Position numbers and translations under genes: made by a program. A DNA stretch of 64,000 bases from Chloroflexota bacterium (GTDB lineage Bacteria; Chloroflexota; Limnocylindria; Limnocylindrales; CSP1-4). Under the pieces are notes generated by a model, which saw nothing but the letters and a program-made list of their open reading frames with translations, was not told the origin of the DNA and ran no database searches. Within the stretch, counting starts at the first letter, position 1. Each line of letters starts with the position of its first letter. Shown here in pieces: positions 38,907 to 47,028 of the stretch. Location of the stretch: NCBI GenBank assembly GCA_947475545.1, contig CANJLL010000002.1:1-64000 (forward strand), in the 5' to 3' direction.

Positions 38907-38927
38907 AGTTCGTCTGATGCAAACTAT
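38905..38927. promoter_or_regulatory. Probable MarR operator covering -10 and start codon
   Basis: ATAGTT (38905-38910) and AACTAT (38922-38927) are inverted arms centred on 38916, with an additional G/C pair inside. The size (23 bp) and AT-rich arms fit MarR-family operators. Its overlap with the -10 box and the start codon suggests autorepression of the regulator and the efflux pump downstream. Confidence 0.55.
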
Positions 38928-39501
38928 CGACCGTGACTCCTCCCCTGATCTCATCGCGGCCATCCTGGCCGAGGTCAAGGGCAGCCTGCGTGAGCTCCGC
39001 TGCGGGACCACGGAGCGGATGATCCGCCTCGGCGTGAGCATGACGCAGATGCACGTCCTGTGGCTATTGGAGCATCACGGGGACGTGCCCATGAGCCGCC
39101 TCGCCGACCTGCTGGACGTCTCCGTCTCCAACTCGACCGGCCTCATCGACCGGATGGAGGAGCGCGGCCTCGTGGAGCGGCTCCGCGTCCCGGACGACCG
39201 CCGCCTCGTGCTGGTCCGGATTGGCCCGGAGGGCATCCGCGTGCTGCACGAGCTGGAGGAGTCGCACCACGACCGGCTGCAACGGGCCCTGGCCCACCTG
39301 GAGCCCGGGCGGCTGTGCGGGGTCCTCGAGGCATTCACGGACTTCCACTCGGCCATCGAAGCAGACCTCGGCCCGCAAGCGGACATTGGTTCGCACGCCC
39401 ACGTCCACGCCGCCGTCGCCGGCGGCAGCTCACCGATCGACACCATCGCCAGCGCCGACCCGGCTGCGACCCCAGCGCGGCCCGCTCCCGTCGCCCAGTA
39501 A
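38917..39501 (+). CDS. MarR-family transcriptional regulator
   Basis: This 194-residue protein has a winged-helix domain (about 30-130). MTQMHVLWLLEHHGDVPMSRLADLLDVSVSNSTGLIDRMEERG covers the DNA-binding helices, and the wing RLRVPDDRRLVLVRI carries the conserved DDRR. The last 50 residues are an Ala/Pro/His-rich tail. It precedes the DHA2 efflux gene by 13 bp and has a palindrome over its own start, the usual layout of a drug-responsive autorepressor. The effector ligand is unknown. A divergent LLM oxidoreductase gene may share control. Confidence 0.92.
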   Translation: MQTIDRDSSPDLIAAILAEVKGSLRELRCGTTERMIRLGVSMTQMHVLWLLEHHGDVPMSRLADLLDVSVSNSTGLIDRMEERGLVERLRVPDDRRLVLVRIGPEGIRVLHELEESHHDRLQRALAHLEPGRLCGVLEAFTDFHSAIEADLGPQADIGSHAHVHAAVAGGSSPIDTIASADPAATPARPAPVAQ

Positions 39502-39514
39502 CCAGGAAGGAACC

Positions 39515-41368
39515 ATGGAATCACTCCCTGCTGAAGCCCCCGGCGGCCACGCGTCTCTCGCCGCGGCGGCCGTGCACCTCTCCCATCGCGAGAAGATGGA
39601 GATCCTCTTCGCGGTCCTCCTGGGCCTGTTCCTGAGCGCGCTCGACCAGACCATCGTGGGCACGGCGCTGCCCCAGATCGTGACCGAGCTCAAGGGCAAC
39701 GACTACTACACCTGGGTCGTCACGATCTACCTGCTTACCAGCACCATCACCATCCCGTTCTACGGCAAGCTGTCCGACCTGTACGGCCGGAAGCCGATGC
39801 TGCTCATCGGGATCTCGCTGTTCCTGGTCGGCTCGGCGCTGGCCGGCCTCAGCCAGGAGATGTGGCAGCTGATCCTGTTCCGCGGGATCCAGGGCATTGG
39901 CGCCGGTGCGCTCTTCCCCATCGCGCTCGCGATCATCGGCGACCTGTTCTCGCCCGCCGAGCGCGGCAAGTACCAGGGCCTGTTCGGAGCGGTGTTTGGC
40001 ATCAGCTTCCTCGTGGGCCCGGCGCTTGGCGGCTTCCTGACCGACGCAGTGAGCTGGCACTGGGTCTTCTACGTCAACATCCCGCTCGGCCTGATCAGCC
40101 TGTACGTCATCGCCCGGGTCCTGCCCAACATCCGCCGGCCGGAGATCAGGCACCGCCTGGACTACCTCGGCGCGCTCGTCTTCGCGGCCGGCATCGGACT
40201 CCTGCTGGTCGGGATGACCAACAAGTCCGGCGTCGATCCGGTGACCCGCGCCCAGAACGAGTGGACCACCCCCGCGGTCATCAACCTCATGGCGGGCGGC
40301 CTCGCCCTCCTGCTCGTCTTCGTCTTCATCGAGTCGCGGGCCAGGGAGCCCATCGTCCCGCTGGGCCTGTGGCGGAACCGGACGTACACGCTGTCGGTGC
40401 TGTCCACGTTCCTCATCAGCTTCGGCTTCTTCGGGGCGATCATCTTCATCCCGCGCTGGTTCCAGGTGGTGCGCGAGATGGGCGCGACCGAGTCCGGCTA
40501 CCAGATGCTGCCGCTGCTGGGCGGCCTGATCTTCAGCTCGATCACGACCGGCCAGCTGATCTCGCGGACCGGCAGGTACAAGGCGATCATCGTGGGTGGC
40601 ATCGCCCTCATGACCGTCGGGGTGTTCCTGCTCTCCGGCCTCCACGCCAACACCGATATCCGGGTCTTCTGGTTCTGGATGTTCATCACCGGCCTGGGCA
40701 TCGGGCCCACCATGTCGGCGTTCACGCTCATCGTCCAGAACGCGGTCCCGGTCCAGCAGCTGGGCGTCGCCACCAGCAACCTGACCTTCTTCCGTCAGAT
40801 CGGCGGCTCCGTGGGGCTCGCGGTCCTGGGCACCCTGTTCGCCACATCCCTCCGCGATCAGCTGCCGGCGCAGGTCAAGCCGGTCCTCGATCAGATGACG
40901 GCCGGCGTGCCGCCCAGCTTCCAGCAGCAGTGGGCCGCGTTCCTGTCCAGCTTCGGCGGCAGCGGGAGCCAGAGCCTGGACCTGAACGAGTTCACCGGTG
41001 TGGACCAGAGCTTCGGCGGCTCCATCGCAAGTGTGGCGGCCAAGGCGGCCGAGGCCCAGCAGGCCGGGACCGGGGCCGGCGTGACGCAGCTCTTCGCCCC
41101 CTACGTCGACAAGCTGGACCACGCGTTCTTCGAGGCCTTCAGCCTGGGCATGGGGCAGGTGTTCGCGTTCGGCGTGGCGACGACGGCCGGTGCCGTGATC
41201 CTGTCGCTGCTCATCCGCGAGATCCCGCTACGGCGGACCATGGGCCGCGCGCCTGCGGGCGCGACCGCCGGCGGGCCTGCGGGTGCTGCCACGGGAGCGC
41301 CGGGTGCGACACCGGGTGCGACACCGGATGCCGCACCGTCGGGTGCTCCAGCCGGAACCGCGGGCTAG
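39515..41368 (+). CDS. DHA2-family (EmrB/QacA-type) drug efflux transporter
   Basis: This 617-residue major facilitator has about 14 membrane helices. Diagnostic motifs are LDQTIVGTALPQI (helix 1), GKLSDLYGRKP (motif A), RGIQGIGAGALFPI (motif B) and FLVGPALGGFLTD (motif C). It exports drugs or lipophilic compounds using a proton gradient. A hydrophilic insert of about 130 residues lies before the last helix. The C-terminal tail is an Ala/Gly/Thr/Pro repeat (15-bp units). The ATG at 39515 has AGGAAGG upstream and lies 13 bp after marR; the longer open frame overlaps marR. Confidence 0.94.
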   Translation: MESLPAEAPGGHASLAAAAVHLSHREKMEILFAVLLGLFLSALDQTIVGTALPQIVTELKGNDYYTWVVTIYLLTSTITIPFYGKLSDLYGRKPMLLIGISLFLVGSALAGLSQEMWQLILFRGIQGIGAGALFPIALAIIGDLFSPAERGKYQGLFGAVFGISFLVGPALGGFLTDAVSWHWVFYVNIPLGLISLYVIARVLPNIRRPEIRHRLDYLGALVFAAGIGLLLVGMTNKSGVDPVTRAQNEWTTPAVINLMAGGLALLLVFVFIESRAREPIVPLGLWRNRTYTLSVLSTFLISFGFFGAIIFIPRWFQVVREMGATESGYQMLPLLGGLIFSSITTGQLISRTGRYKAIIVGGIALMTVGVFLLSGLHANTDIRVFWFWMFITGLGIGPTMSAFTLIVQNAVPVQQLGVATSNLTFFRQIGGSVGLAVLGTLFATSLRDQLPAQVKPVLDQMTAGVPPSFQQQWAAFLSSFGGSGSQSLDLNEFTGVDQSFGGSIASVAAKAAEAQQAGTGAGVTQLFAPYVDKLDHAFFEAFSLGMGQVFAFGVATTAGAVILSLLIREIPLRRTMGRAPAGATAGGPAGAATGAPGATPGATPDAAPSGAPAGTAG

Positions 41369-41372
41369 TGGC

Positions 41373-41867
41373 ATGAGCGGCCGAGACCCGCACGTCGCCG
41401 CCGCTCCCTTCCCCGCCCACCTCGTGGCCCCCGGGGCGGCGACCGCCGCCTTTCGGGCCACCATCCGCGCGGCCGACCTCCCGCTCGGGAGCCTCCGGCG
41501 CGTCTCGTTCGATGACCTCGACGTCCTGCTCGCCAACACGACGGGCGGGATCGTCGCGGTCGAGGATCGCTGCCCCCACATGGCCGTCCCGCTCTCGGTG
41601 GGTCGGCTGGAGGGCTGCATCGTCTACTGCCCGCTCCACAACGGCGCCTTCGACCTGGCCAGCGGGGATCCGCACCAGATGCCCAGTGTTGGCGGCCTCA
41701 ATCCGGACGGGTCGCCGTCGGCGCCCTGGTCGCCCAGCGGCGTGCCGGTGAAGGCCGACGTCCAGGGTCCCAAGTTCGAGGCCCGCCGCCTCACCCGCGT
41801 CCGTCGCTTCCGCTACTTCCCGGTTCGGGTGGTGGATGGCGCGATCGAGGTGGCCGTCCCGGCCTGA
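41373..41867 (+). CDS. Rieske-type [2Fe-2S] ferredoxin-like protein
   Basis: This 164-residue protein binds a Rieske cluster through CPHM and CPLH, seen in EDRCPHMAVPLSVG and IVYCPLHNGAFDLASG (about residues 64-95). It has no catalytic domain, so it is an electron carrier or part of an oxygenase-like system. The ATG at 41373 lies 4 bp after the transporter's stop, which suggests co-transcription with marR and the pump. The ribosome site is weak. An electron-transfer partner is not obvious; the LLM oxidoreductase divergent from marR could be one, but this is conjecture. Confidence 0.88.
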   Translation: MSGRDPHVAAAPFPAHLVAPGAATAAFRATIRAADLPLGSLRRVSFDDLDVLLANTTGGIVAVEDRCPHMAVPLSVGRLEGCIVYCPLHNGAFDLASGDPHQMPSVGGLNPDGSPSAPWSPSGVPVKADVQGPKFEARRLTRVRRFRYFPVRVVDGAIEVAVPA

Positions 41868-41935
41868 GCGACGATGTCAGGGCGAGTGCGTTGGCCGCCG
41901 AAGATGGCGGTAGCCGGGCAAAGGTTCGTCGGGTG

Positions 41936-42814
41936 CTAGAGGTGGCGGTGGCCGTCGTGCGTGGCGGCGCCCTGCACCGCTCCGTGTCGGCCGTTGCCGC
42001 CCTCAGCCGCCGCCTGCGCCGCGCTGTGCTCCGCCTGGACCAGCGGACGGTACTCGCGGAGGATGCGGACCACCTCGTCGGGGTCGTCGGTGACGCTGAG
42101 CAGATCCATGTCGCCCGGCGAGATGGCGTTGGCGGGCAGCATCGTGGCGCGCATCCAGTCCACCAGGCCCTGCCAGTAGGCCGTGCCGACGAGGATCACC
42201 GGGAAGTGGTGGATCTTGCCGGTCTGGATCAGGGTCAGCGCCTCGCTCAGCTCGTCCAGTGTCCCAAAGCCGCCTGGCATGATCACGAAGCCGTCCGCGT
42301 ACTTGACGAACATGACCTTGCGAGCGAAGAAGTAGCGAAACTCCACGCCCAGGTCCACGTACGGGTTGATGGCCTGCTCGTGCGGCAGCTCGATATTGCA
42401 GCCAATCGACAGGCCGCCGGCCTCGTGGCAGCCCCGGTTGGCCGCCTCCATCACCCCGCCACCGCCGCCCGTCATGACAGCGTAGCCCTCCTCCGCCAGC
42501 CGCCCGCCGATCCGGCGAGCCAGCTCGTAGGTGGGATGACCCTCGGGCGTCCGGGCGGATCCAAAGACGGTGATGGTGGGGCCGATGCCCGCCAGCGCAT
42601 CAAAGCCCTCGATGAATTCGGAGAGGATGCGCAGCACGCGCCACGGGTCCGTGTGCGTGAAGTCTTCCTCGAGGCCCCGGGCCAGGAAGCGCTGATCCTC
42701 CGTCCTGGTCTTGCCCACCGTGGCCTCGGCGCGCGGACGAATCGTGAGGCGCCCGGCGCGCCGCTTGCCGTTGGATGCGGCCTCGTGCGGCGGCCGCGAC
42801 CCCTGCTCGCTCAT
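41936..42814 (-). CDS. LOG-family (TIGR00730-like) Rossmann-fold protein
   Basis: This 292-residue protein carries the LOG signature PGGFGTLDEL and an upstream GGGGGVMEAANRG nucleotide-binding loop, with ITVFGSAR as the first strand. LOG proteins are cytokinin-activating nucleoside 5'-monophosphate phosphoribohydrolases, or pyrimidine/purine nucleosidases in bacteria. The N-terminal extension (1-60) is basic and the C-terminal tail Ala/His-rich. The ATG at 42814 has CATCCT 6 nt upstream, sharing bases with the -10 of the divergent gene. Confidence 0.88.
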   Translation of the reverse strand: MSEQGSRPPHEAASNGKRRAGRLTIRPRAEATVGKTRTEDQRFLARGLEEDFTHTDPWRVLRILSEFIEGFDALAGIGPTITVFGSARTPEGHPTYELARRIGGRLAEEGYAVMTGGGGGVMEAANRGCHEAGGLSIGCNIELPHEQAINPYVDLGVEFRYFFARKVMFVKYADGFVIMPGGFGTLDELSEALTLIQTGKIHHFPVILVGTAYWQGLVDWMRATMLPANAISPGDMDLLSVTDDPDEVVRILREYRPLVQAEHSAAQAAAEGGNGRHGAVQGAATHDGHRHL

Positions 42815-42819
42815 TTGCG

Positions 42820-42826
42820 TAGGATG
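42820..42826. promoter_or_regulatory. Overlapping divergent -10 boxes
   Basis: On the plus strand TAGGAT (42820-42825) precedes the small membrane-protein gene. On the minus strand the same bases read CATCCT (42826-42821), 6 nt before the LOG gene's ATG. The two start codons are only 29 bp apart, so the two polymerases cannot occupy the site together. Confidence 0.5.
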
Positions 42827-42843
42827 CCAGTCTGGAGGTGAAT

Positions 42844-43032
42844 GTGACGAGAGTTCGCGGCATCATCGCGGTCCTGCTTCTGATCGTCGGCCTGGTCTGG
42901 ATCGGCCAGGGACTGGGGATCATCCGGGGGCAGAGCTTCATGGTCGACGACATCCGTTGGGCGTGGCTCGGGGGCGTCATGGCACTCCTGGGCCTGGGGC
43001 TGGCCGTGCAGGGCCGCCGGCTGCGGCGATGA
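42844..43032 (+). CDS. Small two-helix membrane protein
   Basis: This 62-residue protein has two hydrophobic segments (about residues 6-24 and 38-56) and a basic C-terminus (QGRRLRR). GTG at 42844 has GGAGG 5 nt upstream; a GTG at 42838 overlaps the ribosome site and is less likely. Its TGA overlaps the next gene's ATG, so the two are translationally coupled. I do not recognise the family. It may be an accessory subunit of the protein encoded next. Confidence 0.7.
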   Translation: MTRVRGIIAVLLLIVGLVWIGQGLGIIRGQSFMVDDIRWAWLGGVMALLGLGLAVQGRRLRR

Positions 43033-43676
43033 CCTGGGACGACCGGGGCAGGCTTGAGCCGCGCACCGTGCGGGCGAGCGTCCCGCGCGACGGGATCCCG
43101 GGGCCACGACGTGACCTGCGCCTCACGCGAGGCCGGCTGACCGTCGTCCTGGCGGTCGCCGCGTGGCCGCTGGCCCAGATCGCCCACGTCCGCTATGGCA
43201 TCGACGACCACCTGGTGTTCGCCGTGCTGTGGGCGGCCGCCGTGCTGCTCCAGCGGCCAGACCGGCGATTCGCGTGGGATTGGCTGGCGACGGCGGCCCT
43301 CGTCATCTACCTGCTGTCATTCGTGCTGCGGGCCGGGATCGCGGGCGACGAGCTGCCCGGGGCGCCGGGCCGACTCCTCGGCTTCGAGGTGTTCCTGGAG
43401 CCTCCGGTCAGCCCGTTGCGCCACCTGCCGGAGGGCGAGCTGGTCGCCCTGGTGGTCGGCATGTGTGCGTGGGTGGCCAACCCGGCCTTCCTCGTCGCCC
43501 TGGCCCTCTTCCGGCATCGCGAGGCGACCGTCGCCATGGTCGTCGCCGCGGCGGCCGTGATGATGGGCCTCTTCGAGGTGCCGGCCGCCGACCTGGCGAT
43601 CGGCCACCTCGCGTGGCTGGGATCCGCGGCCATCCTGGCGGTCGCTGCCGCCTGGTCACGGAACGAGTTCCATTGA
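43029..43676 (+). CDS. Polytopic membrane protein, unknown
   Basis: This 215-residue protein has a basic N-terminus (1-40) and about five membrane segments, ending with LAWLGSAAILAVAAAWS. A periplasmic-side loop contains LEPPVSPLRHLPEGE. The ATG lies in the ATGA overlap with the preceding small gene. No family is recognised. Confidence 0.7.
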   Translation: MTWDDRGRLEPRTVRASVPRDGIPGPRRDLRLTRGRLTVVLAVAAWPLAQIAHVRYGIDDHLVFAVLWAAAVLLQRPDRRFAWDWLATAALVIYLLSFVLRAGIAGDELPGAPGRLLGFEVFLEPPVSPLRHLPEGELVALVVGMCAWVANPAFLVALALFRHREATVAMVVAAAAVMMGLFEVPAADLAIGHLAWLGSAAILAVAAAWSRNEFH

Positions 43677-43730
43677 GGCGCGCAACCGTCTTCAGGGGCC
43701 CTTCAGGGACCGTCCCGAAGATGCGCAACC

Positions 43731-44138
43731 ATGGATGATCGACAACCCGACGCCCCGGCGAAGGCTCCCGCACCGGCCGCGGCCAAGGCCCCCAACCCCC
43801 GAGAGCTCGCGGCCCGGCGCAAGCGCCAGGCGGTGGCCGGCAGTCTCCTGGCCTTTGGAGCAACCGTCGCCCTGGTCCTGAGCCACCCCATAGCCTCGGA
43901 TGCGTCGACCGGGGCTGGCAGCGGCGTCCCAGCGGGTACCAGCGGAGGCCCATCGGCCCAGTCGCCGACCAACAACTCGCGACCAGTCAGCCCGCAGGGT
44001 GGCGCCGCAGCCGGGCAGCAGGGCCAGCCAAACCCAACGTTCTTTGCACCCAGCAAGGGTGAGGGCGCGGCCGCCCCAGCGCCACAGGTGCGCAGCGGCA
44101 GCGGCCGGCGCGGCGCCGTGGGCAGCGGTGGCTCCTGA
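43731..44138 (+). CDS. Small membrane-anchored protein upstream of apbE; possible flavinylation target
   Basis: This 135-residue protein has an Ala/Pro/Lys-rich cytoplasmic head, one membrane helix (about 34-52) and a low-complexity exported tail rich in Gly, Ser and Pro. Right after the helix it reads DASTGAG (57-63). That equals the ApbE target consensus D-[GA]-x-[ST]-G-A-[ST] in all but the last position. The gene overlaps apbE by 11 bp. Taken with the heme membrane protein downstream, it may carry a covalent FMN, but the degenerate site makes this uncertain. Confidence 0.6.
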   Translation: MDDRQPDAPAKAPAPAAAKAPNPRELAARRKRQAVAGSLLAFGATVALVLSHPIASDASTGAGSGVPAGTSGGPSAQSPTNNSRPVSPQGGAAAGQQGQPNPTFFAPSKGEGAAAPAPQVRSGSGRRGAVGSGGS

Positions 44139-45099
44139 TCCTCACGCGGCGGCGGACCGGGAGACGCCGGTCGGGCTGAGCCGACACACCTTCCGGGCGA
44201 TGGGCACCCAGGTCACGGTGCTGGCGCCCGAAGCGGCTGCGGCGATCGCTGGTCGCGACATCGAAGCCCTCTTTGCGGAGTGGGAGCGCATCCTCTCCCG
44301 CTTCCAGCCCACCAGCGAGTTGTCGCGGCTGAATGCGGCGAGGAGGGGCGCCACTGCCCGGCGGGAAGTCCTCGTTGGGGACCTGGTCCTCGCGGTGACG
44401 CGCGCGGCGCTGGCGGCGGCAGAGGCCACGGATGGCATCTTCGACCCTACCTTGCTGCACGCCCTGGTCGCCGAGGGCTACGACCGGTCCTTTGATCTGC
44501 TCCCGGCAGCGCGGTCATGGACCGGCCCGACCGCCGTGCCAGGTCGTGGCCAATGGCGCGACGTGCGCGTCGACCTCCTCCTTCGGAGCATCTCGCTGCC
44601 GCCGGGCGTTGGCCTCGACTTCGGCGGGATTGCCAAGGGGATGGCGGTCGACGCGGCGGTCGAGCACCTGCGCGTCTCGGGGATCACCCCGGTCGTGGTC
44701 GAGGCGGGCGGAGACCTCGCCGTGCATGGTGCCCCGACCGATGGGACATGGCCCATCGCCGTCGAGACCGGGTCCACCATCACCAATGTCGAGCTGGACC
44801 GCGGAGCCATGGCCACGTCGTCCGTCGCAAAGCGCCGCTGGGTCGTGAACGGCGAGGTCCGTCACCACCTCCTGGACCCGCACACAGGGCGAGCCGCCGC
44901 GACCGACCTGCTCTCCGCCACCGTCGTCGCCAACACGTGCCGTGAAGCCGAGGTCGCGGCCAAGTGCGCGTTGATCCTGGGCGAGGCGGCCGGCGGGGCC
45001 TTCCTCGACCGCCTGGGCCTGGCCGGCCTGCTGGTTGCGCCTGACGACCGGATCGTGCCGATCGGCGGCTGGGCCCTCGCCACAGGGGCCGCCGCATGA
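44128..45099 (+). CDS. apbE: FAD:protein FMN transferase (ApbE)
   Basis: The enzyme moves FMN from FAD onto Ser/Thr of exported flavoproteins. The 323-residue protein shows the family opening FRAMGTQVTVLAP, the WERILSRFQPTSELSRLN region, DLGG-like LDFGGIAKGMAVDAAVEHL, VEAGGDLAVHG and the late DPHTGRAAATDLLSATVVA. No signal peptide or lipobox is visible, so its site of action is unclear. The start is uncertain; GTG at 44128 overlaps the previous gene and gives a suitable N-terminus. It belongs with the ferric-reductase-like protein encoded 28 bp downstream. Confidence 0.9.
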   Translation: MAPDPHAAADRETPVGLSRHTFRAMGTQVTVLAPEAAAAIAGRDIEALFAEWERILSRFQPTSELSRLNAARRGATARREVLVGDLVLAVTRAALAAAEATDGIFDPTLLHALVAEGYDRSFDLLPAARSWTGPTAVPGRGQWRDVRVDLLLRSISLPPGVGLDFGGIAKGMAVDAAVEHLRVSGITPVVVEAGGDLAVHGAPTDGTWPIAVETGSTITNVELDRGAMATSSVAKRRWVVNGEVRHHLLDPHTGRAAATDLLSATVVANTCREAEVAAKCALILGEAAGGAFLDRLGLAGLLVAPDDRIVPIGGWALATGAAA

Positions 45100-45127
45100 T
45101 CGGTCGCGCCAGCCCGCGGAACGCCGC

Positions 45128-46288
45128 GTGACAACTGACAACCTCACCTGGGTCGCAGCCCGCGCCAGCGGCCTGCTTGGCTACCTGCTGGTCACGGCGT
45201 CGGTGGCCCTGGGCCTGGCGCTCAGCCTCAAGGTCCGGACCCCGGCCTGGCCGCGCTACGTGACCACCGAGGTCCATCGCCGCGTCGCGCTCATGGCGCT
45301 GGTCTTCAGCGTGGTCCACGGGATCACGCTCTGGCTGGATCCCTTCCAGGCCTTCACCCCGGGCGAGCTGATCGTGCCGATGGCCAGCCACTACCGGCCC
45401 CTGTGGGTCGCGCTCGGCATCATCGCCGGTGACCTGGCCGTTGCCATCTACCTGAGCGACCGCCTGCGCACGAAGGGCAGCTACCCGTGGTGGCGCCGGC
45501 TCCACTACCTGACGTTCGTCGCGTGGATCCTGGTCACCCTGCACGGCCTGGGCGCGGGCGCGGATAGCCGCACGCCATGGGCGATGGACATCTACGCAGC
45601 GGGCACCCTGCTGGTGGTCGGATTGATCGCGATCCGGCTCTGGCCCCTCGATGGCATCCGGAAGCCGGCCGTCATGGCCCTGGCGGCGCTCGGCATCTGG
45701 CTGGGCGGCGTGTGGGCGGTGACGGGCCCGCTCCAGCCCGGCTGGAACACCGTCGCCAACAACGGCAACGGGTCGGGACAGAACTCGGCCGCCCAGGACC
45801 TGGCGGCACTCGGCCCGACGACGGCCAGCGGGGAGCGCGAAGGGGGCGAGAACGAATCCGAGGACGACGCCCAACCCAGGCCGGCCCCCACCACGGGCGC
45901 TCGCGCCCAGGCCAGCCTGGGTGCCCCCGTCGGCAGCGGGCCCATCGCCAACCCGTTCCAGGCCAGGTTCGTGGGCCGCATCAGCCAGGTGCAGCAGGCG
46001 GACGGCACCTGGCTCGCCACGATCATCGGCGACCTGGGCGGGGCCGTGACCGGCCAGATGTCCCTCGATGGCACCCAGACGGCGGCGGGGACGCTCCAGT
46101 CCGCCCGCTTCCGACTGATCGTCAACGGCGTCGGCTGCGATGGCACCATGCGCGCCGGTGAGCGCGGTCGCCTCTCGGCCACCTGCACCACCGCCAGCGG
46201 CCAGCGCCTCACGCTCCAGGTACAGCTGCAGTCGTCGGCCGACGGCACGGTGACCGGCTCCGTGGCCACGGCCCGCGGGGACGACTAG
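45128..46288 (+). CDS. Ferric-reductase-like heme transmembrane protein with C-terminal exported domain
   Basis: This 386-residue protein has about six N-terminal membrane helices (1-210). Paired His residues in VHRRVALMALVFSVVHG and LHYLTFVAWILVTLHGLG fit two b-type hemes of the ferric-reductase-like/YedZ fold. A disordered acidic linker follows (about 215-270), then a beta-rich exported domain (about 275-380) with FVGRISQVQQADGTW. It lacks the cytoplasmic FAD/NADPH domain of true ferric reductases, so it should relay electrons across the membrane to an exported acceptor. GTG at 45128 is used. ApbE and the small anchored protein upstream suggest a flavin-dependent partner. Confidence 0.85.
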   Translation: MTTDNLTWVAARASGLLGYLLVTASVALGLALSLKVRTPAWPRYVTTEVHRRVALMALVFSVVHGITLWLDPFQAFTPGELIVPMASHYRPLWVALGIIAGDLAVAIYLSDRLRTKGSYPWWRRLHYLTFVAWILVTLHGLGAGADSRTPWAMDIYAAGTLLVVGLIAIRLWPLDGIRKPAVMALAALGIWLGGVWAVTGPLQPGWNTVANNGNGSGQNSAAQDLAALGPTTASGEREGGENESEDDAQPRPAPTTGARAQASLGAPVGSGPIANPFQARFVGRISQVQQADGTWLATIIGDLGGAVTGQMSLDGTQTAAGTLQSARFRLIVNGVGCDGTMRAGERGRLSATCTTASGQRLTLQVQLQSSADGTVTGSVATARGDD

Positions 46289-46295
46289 GGCGGGC

Positions 46296-46673
46296 TCAGA
46301 CCACGGGCTTGGTGAGCGCCTTCCAGGCCACCTCGTCCCGGCCCGCCGCAAACCCATTCCCGACGCGGACGAGGGGCAGGCGCAGCAGCCGCTGATCGGC
46401 GAGGAGCTTCTCCGCCAGCTCGGCGTCCGTCATCCGCAGGAAGCCCAGCCCCAGCTCACGCCAGAGCTTGCCCTCGGTATCGGCAATCGCCGCCGCGCCC
46501 AGCCGCTCCACGAACCGGCGGAGCTCGCCGGCGGCCATGGGCTTGCGCTTCAGATCCACGAAATGGATGACGATGCGACGCTCCTTGAAGAACCGGAGCG
46601 CCGCGCGCGTGGTCTGCGAATCCTCCAGGCCAAAGACCTGGACCTGCGGGGCCGACGGGGGCTGGGCTGGCAT
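46296..46673 (-). CDS. ArsC/Spx-fold protein lacking the catalytic cysteine
   Basis: This 125-residue protein has the ArsC-like thioredoxin fold: VQVFGLEDSQTTRAALRFFKERRIVIHFVDLKRKPM at the start and LRLPLVRVGNGFAAGRDEVAWKAL at the end. In arsenate reductases the first loop carries a Cys (C-x5-R or CxxC); here that loop is EDSQTTR with no Cys. No other Cys is present in the protein. It is therefore unlikely to reduce arsenate and may be a binding or Spx-like regulatory protein. The ATG has TACGAT 7 nt upstream. It is divergent from an ACT gene. Confidence 0.82.
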   Translation of the reverse strand: MPAQPPSAPQVQVFGLEDSQTTRAALRFFKERRIVIHFVDLKRKPMAAGELRRFVERLGAAAIADTEGKLWRELGLGFLRMTDAELAEKLLADQRLLRLPLVRVGNGFAAGRDEVAWKALTKPVV

Positions 46674-46680
46674 GTTCCGA

Positions 46681-46686
46681 ATCGTA
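46681..46686 (-). promoter_or_regulatory. -10 box, leaderless start of the ArsC-like gene
   Basis: TACGAT on the minus strand ends 7 nt before the ATG at 46673. Confidence 0.5.
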
Positions 46687-46707
46687 GCGGTGATGGCCTC
46701 GCCGGGC

Positions 46708-46713
46708 TACCAT
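46708..46713 (+). promoter_or_regulatory. -10 box of the ACT gene at 46737
   Basis: TACCAT precedes GTG 46737 by 23 nt, giving a short leader that includes the AGGAGGG ribosome site at 46722-46728. Confidence 0.4.
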
Positions 46714-46736
46714 CTGGGAACAGGAGGGCACCCCAA

Positions 46737-46979
46737 GTGACGGTCTGGTTCACGCTCCAGCTGGATGACAAGCCCGGCTCCCTCGCGCGCGTCTCGGCCG
46801 CCCTGGCGGACAAGGGCGTCAACATCACCGGGATCATCGGCGTGGCCGAGGACACCGATGGCGCCCTGATGCTCACCACGTCGGACCCGGCGCTCACGCG
46901 CGAGGCCTTCGCCCAGCTGGGCCTCCCCTACGAGCAGCACGTGGGCGGGGCCGATCCCGGCCTGTCCGGCGCCGGCTGA
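46737..46979 (+). CDS. Single ACT-domain protein
   Basis: This 80-residue protein is one ACT domain: VWFTLQLDDKPGSLARVSAALADKGVNITGI, followed by EDTDGALMLTTSD. It closely resembles one half of the double-ACT protein at 7519-7908. GTG at 46737 has AGGAGGG with an 8-nt spacer; the longer frame overlaps the divergent gene. It precedes a second ACT-type gene by 49 bp. It probably senses an amino acid. Confidence 0.85.
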   Translation: MTVWFTLQLDDKPGSLARVSAALADKGVNITGIIGVAEDTDGALMLTTSDPALTREAFAQLGLPYEQHVGGADPGLSGAG

Positions 46980-47028
46980 CCGGCCAAAGCCCCACCGCCC
47001 GCCCCCGCCCCCAAGCCCCACACCCAGC

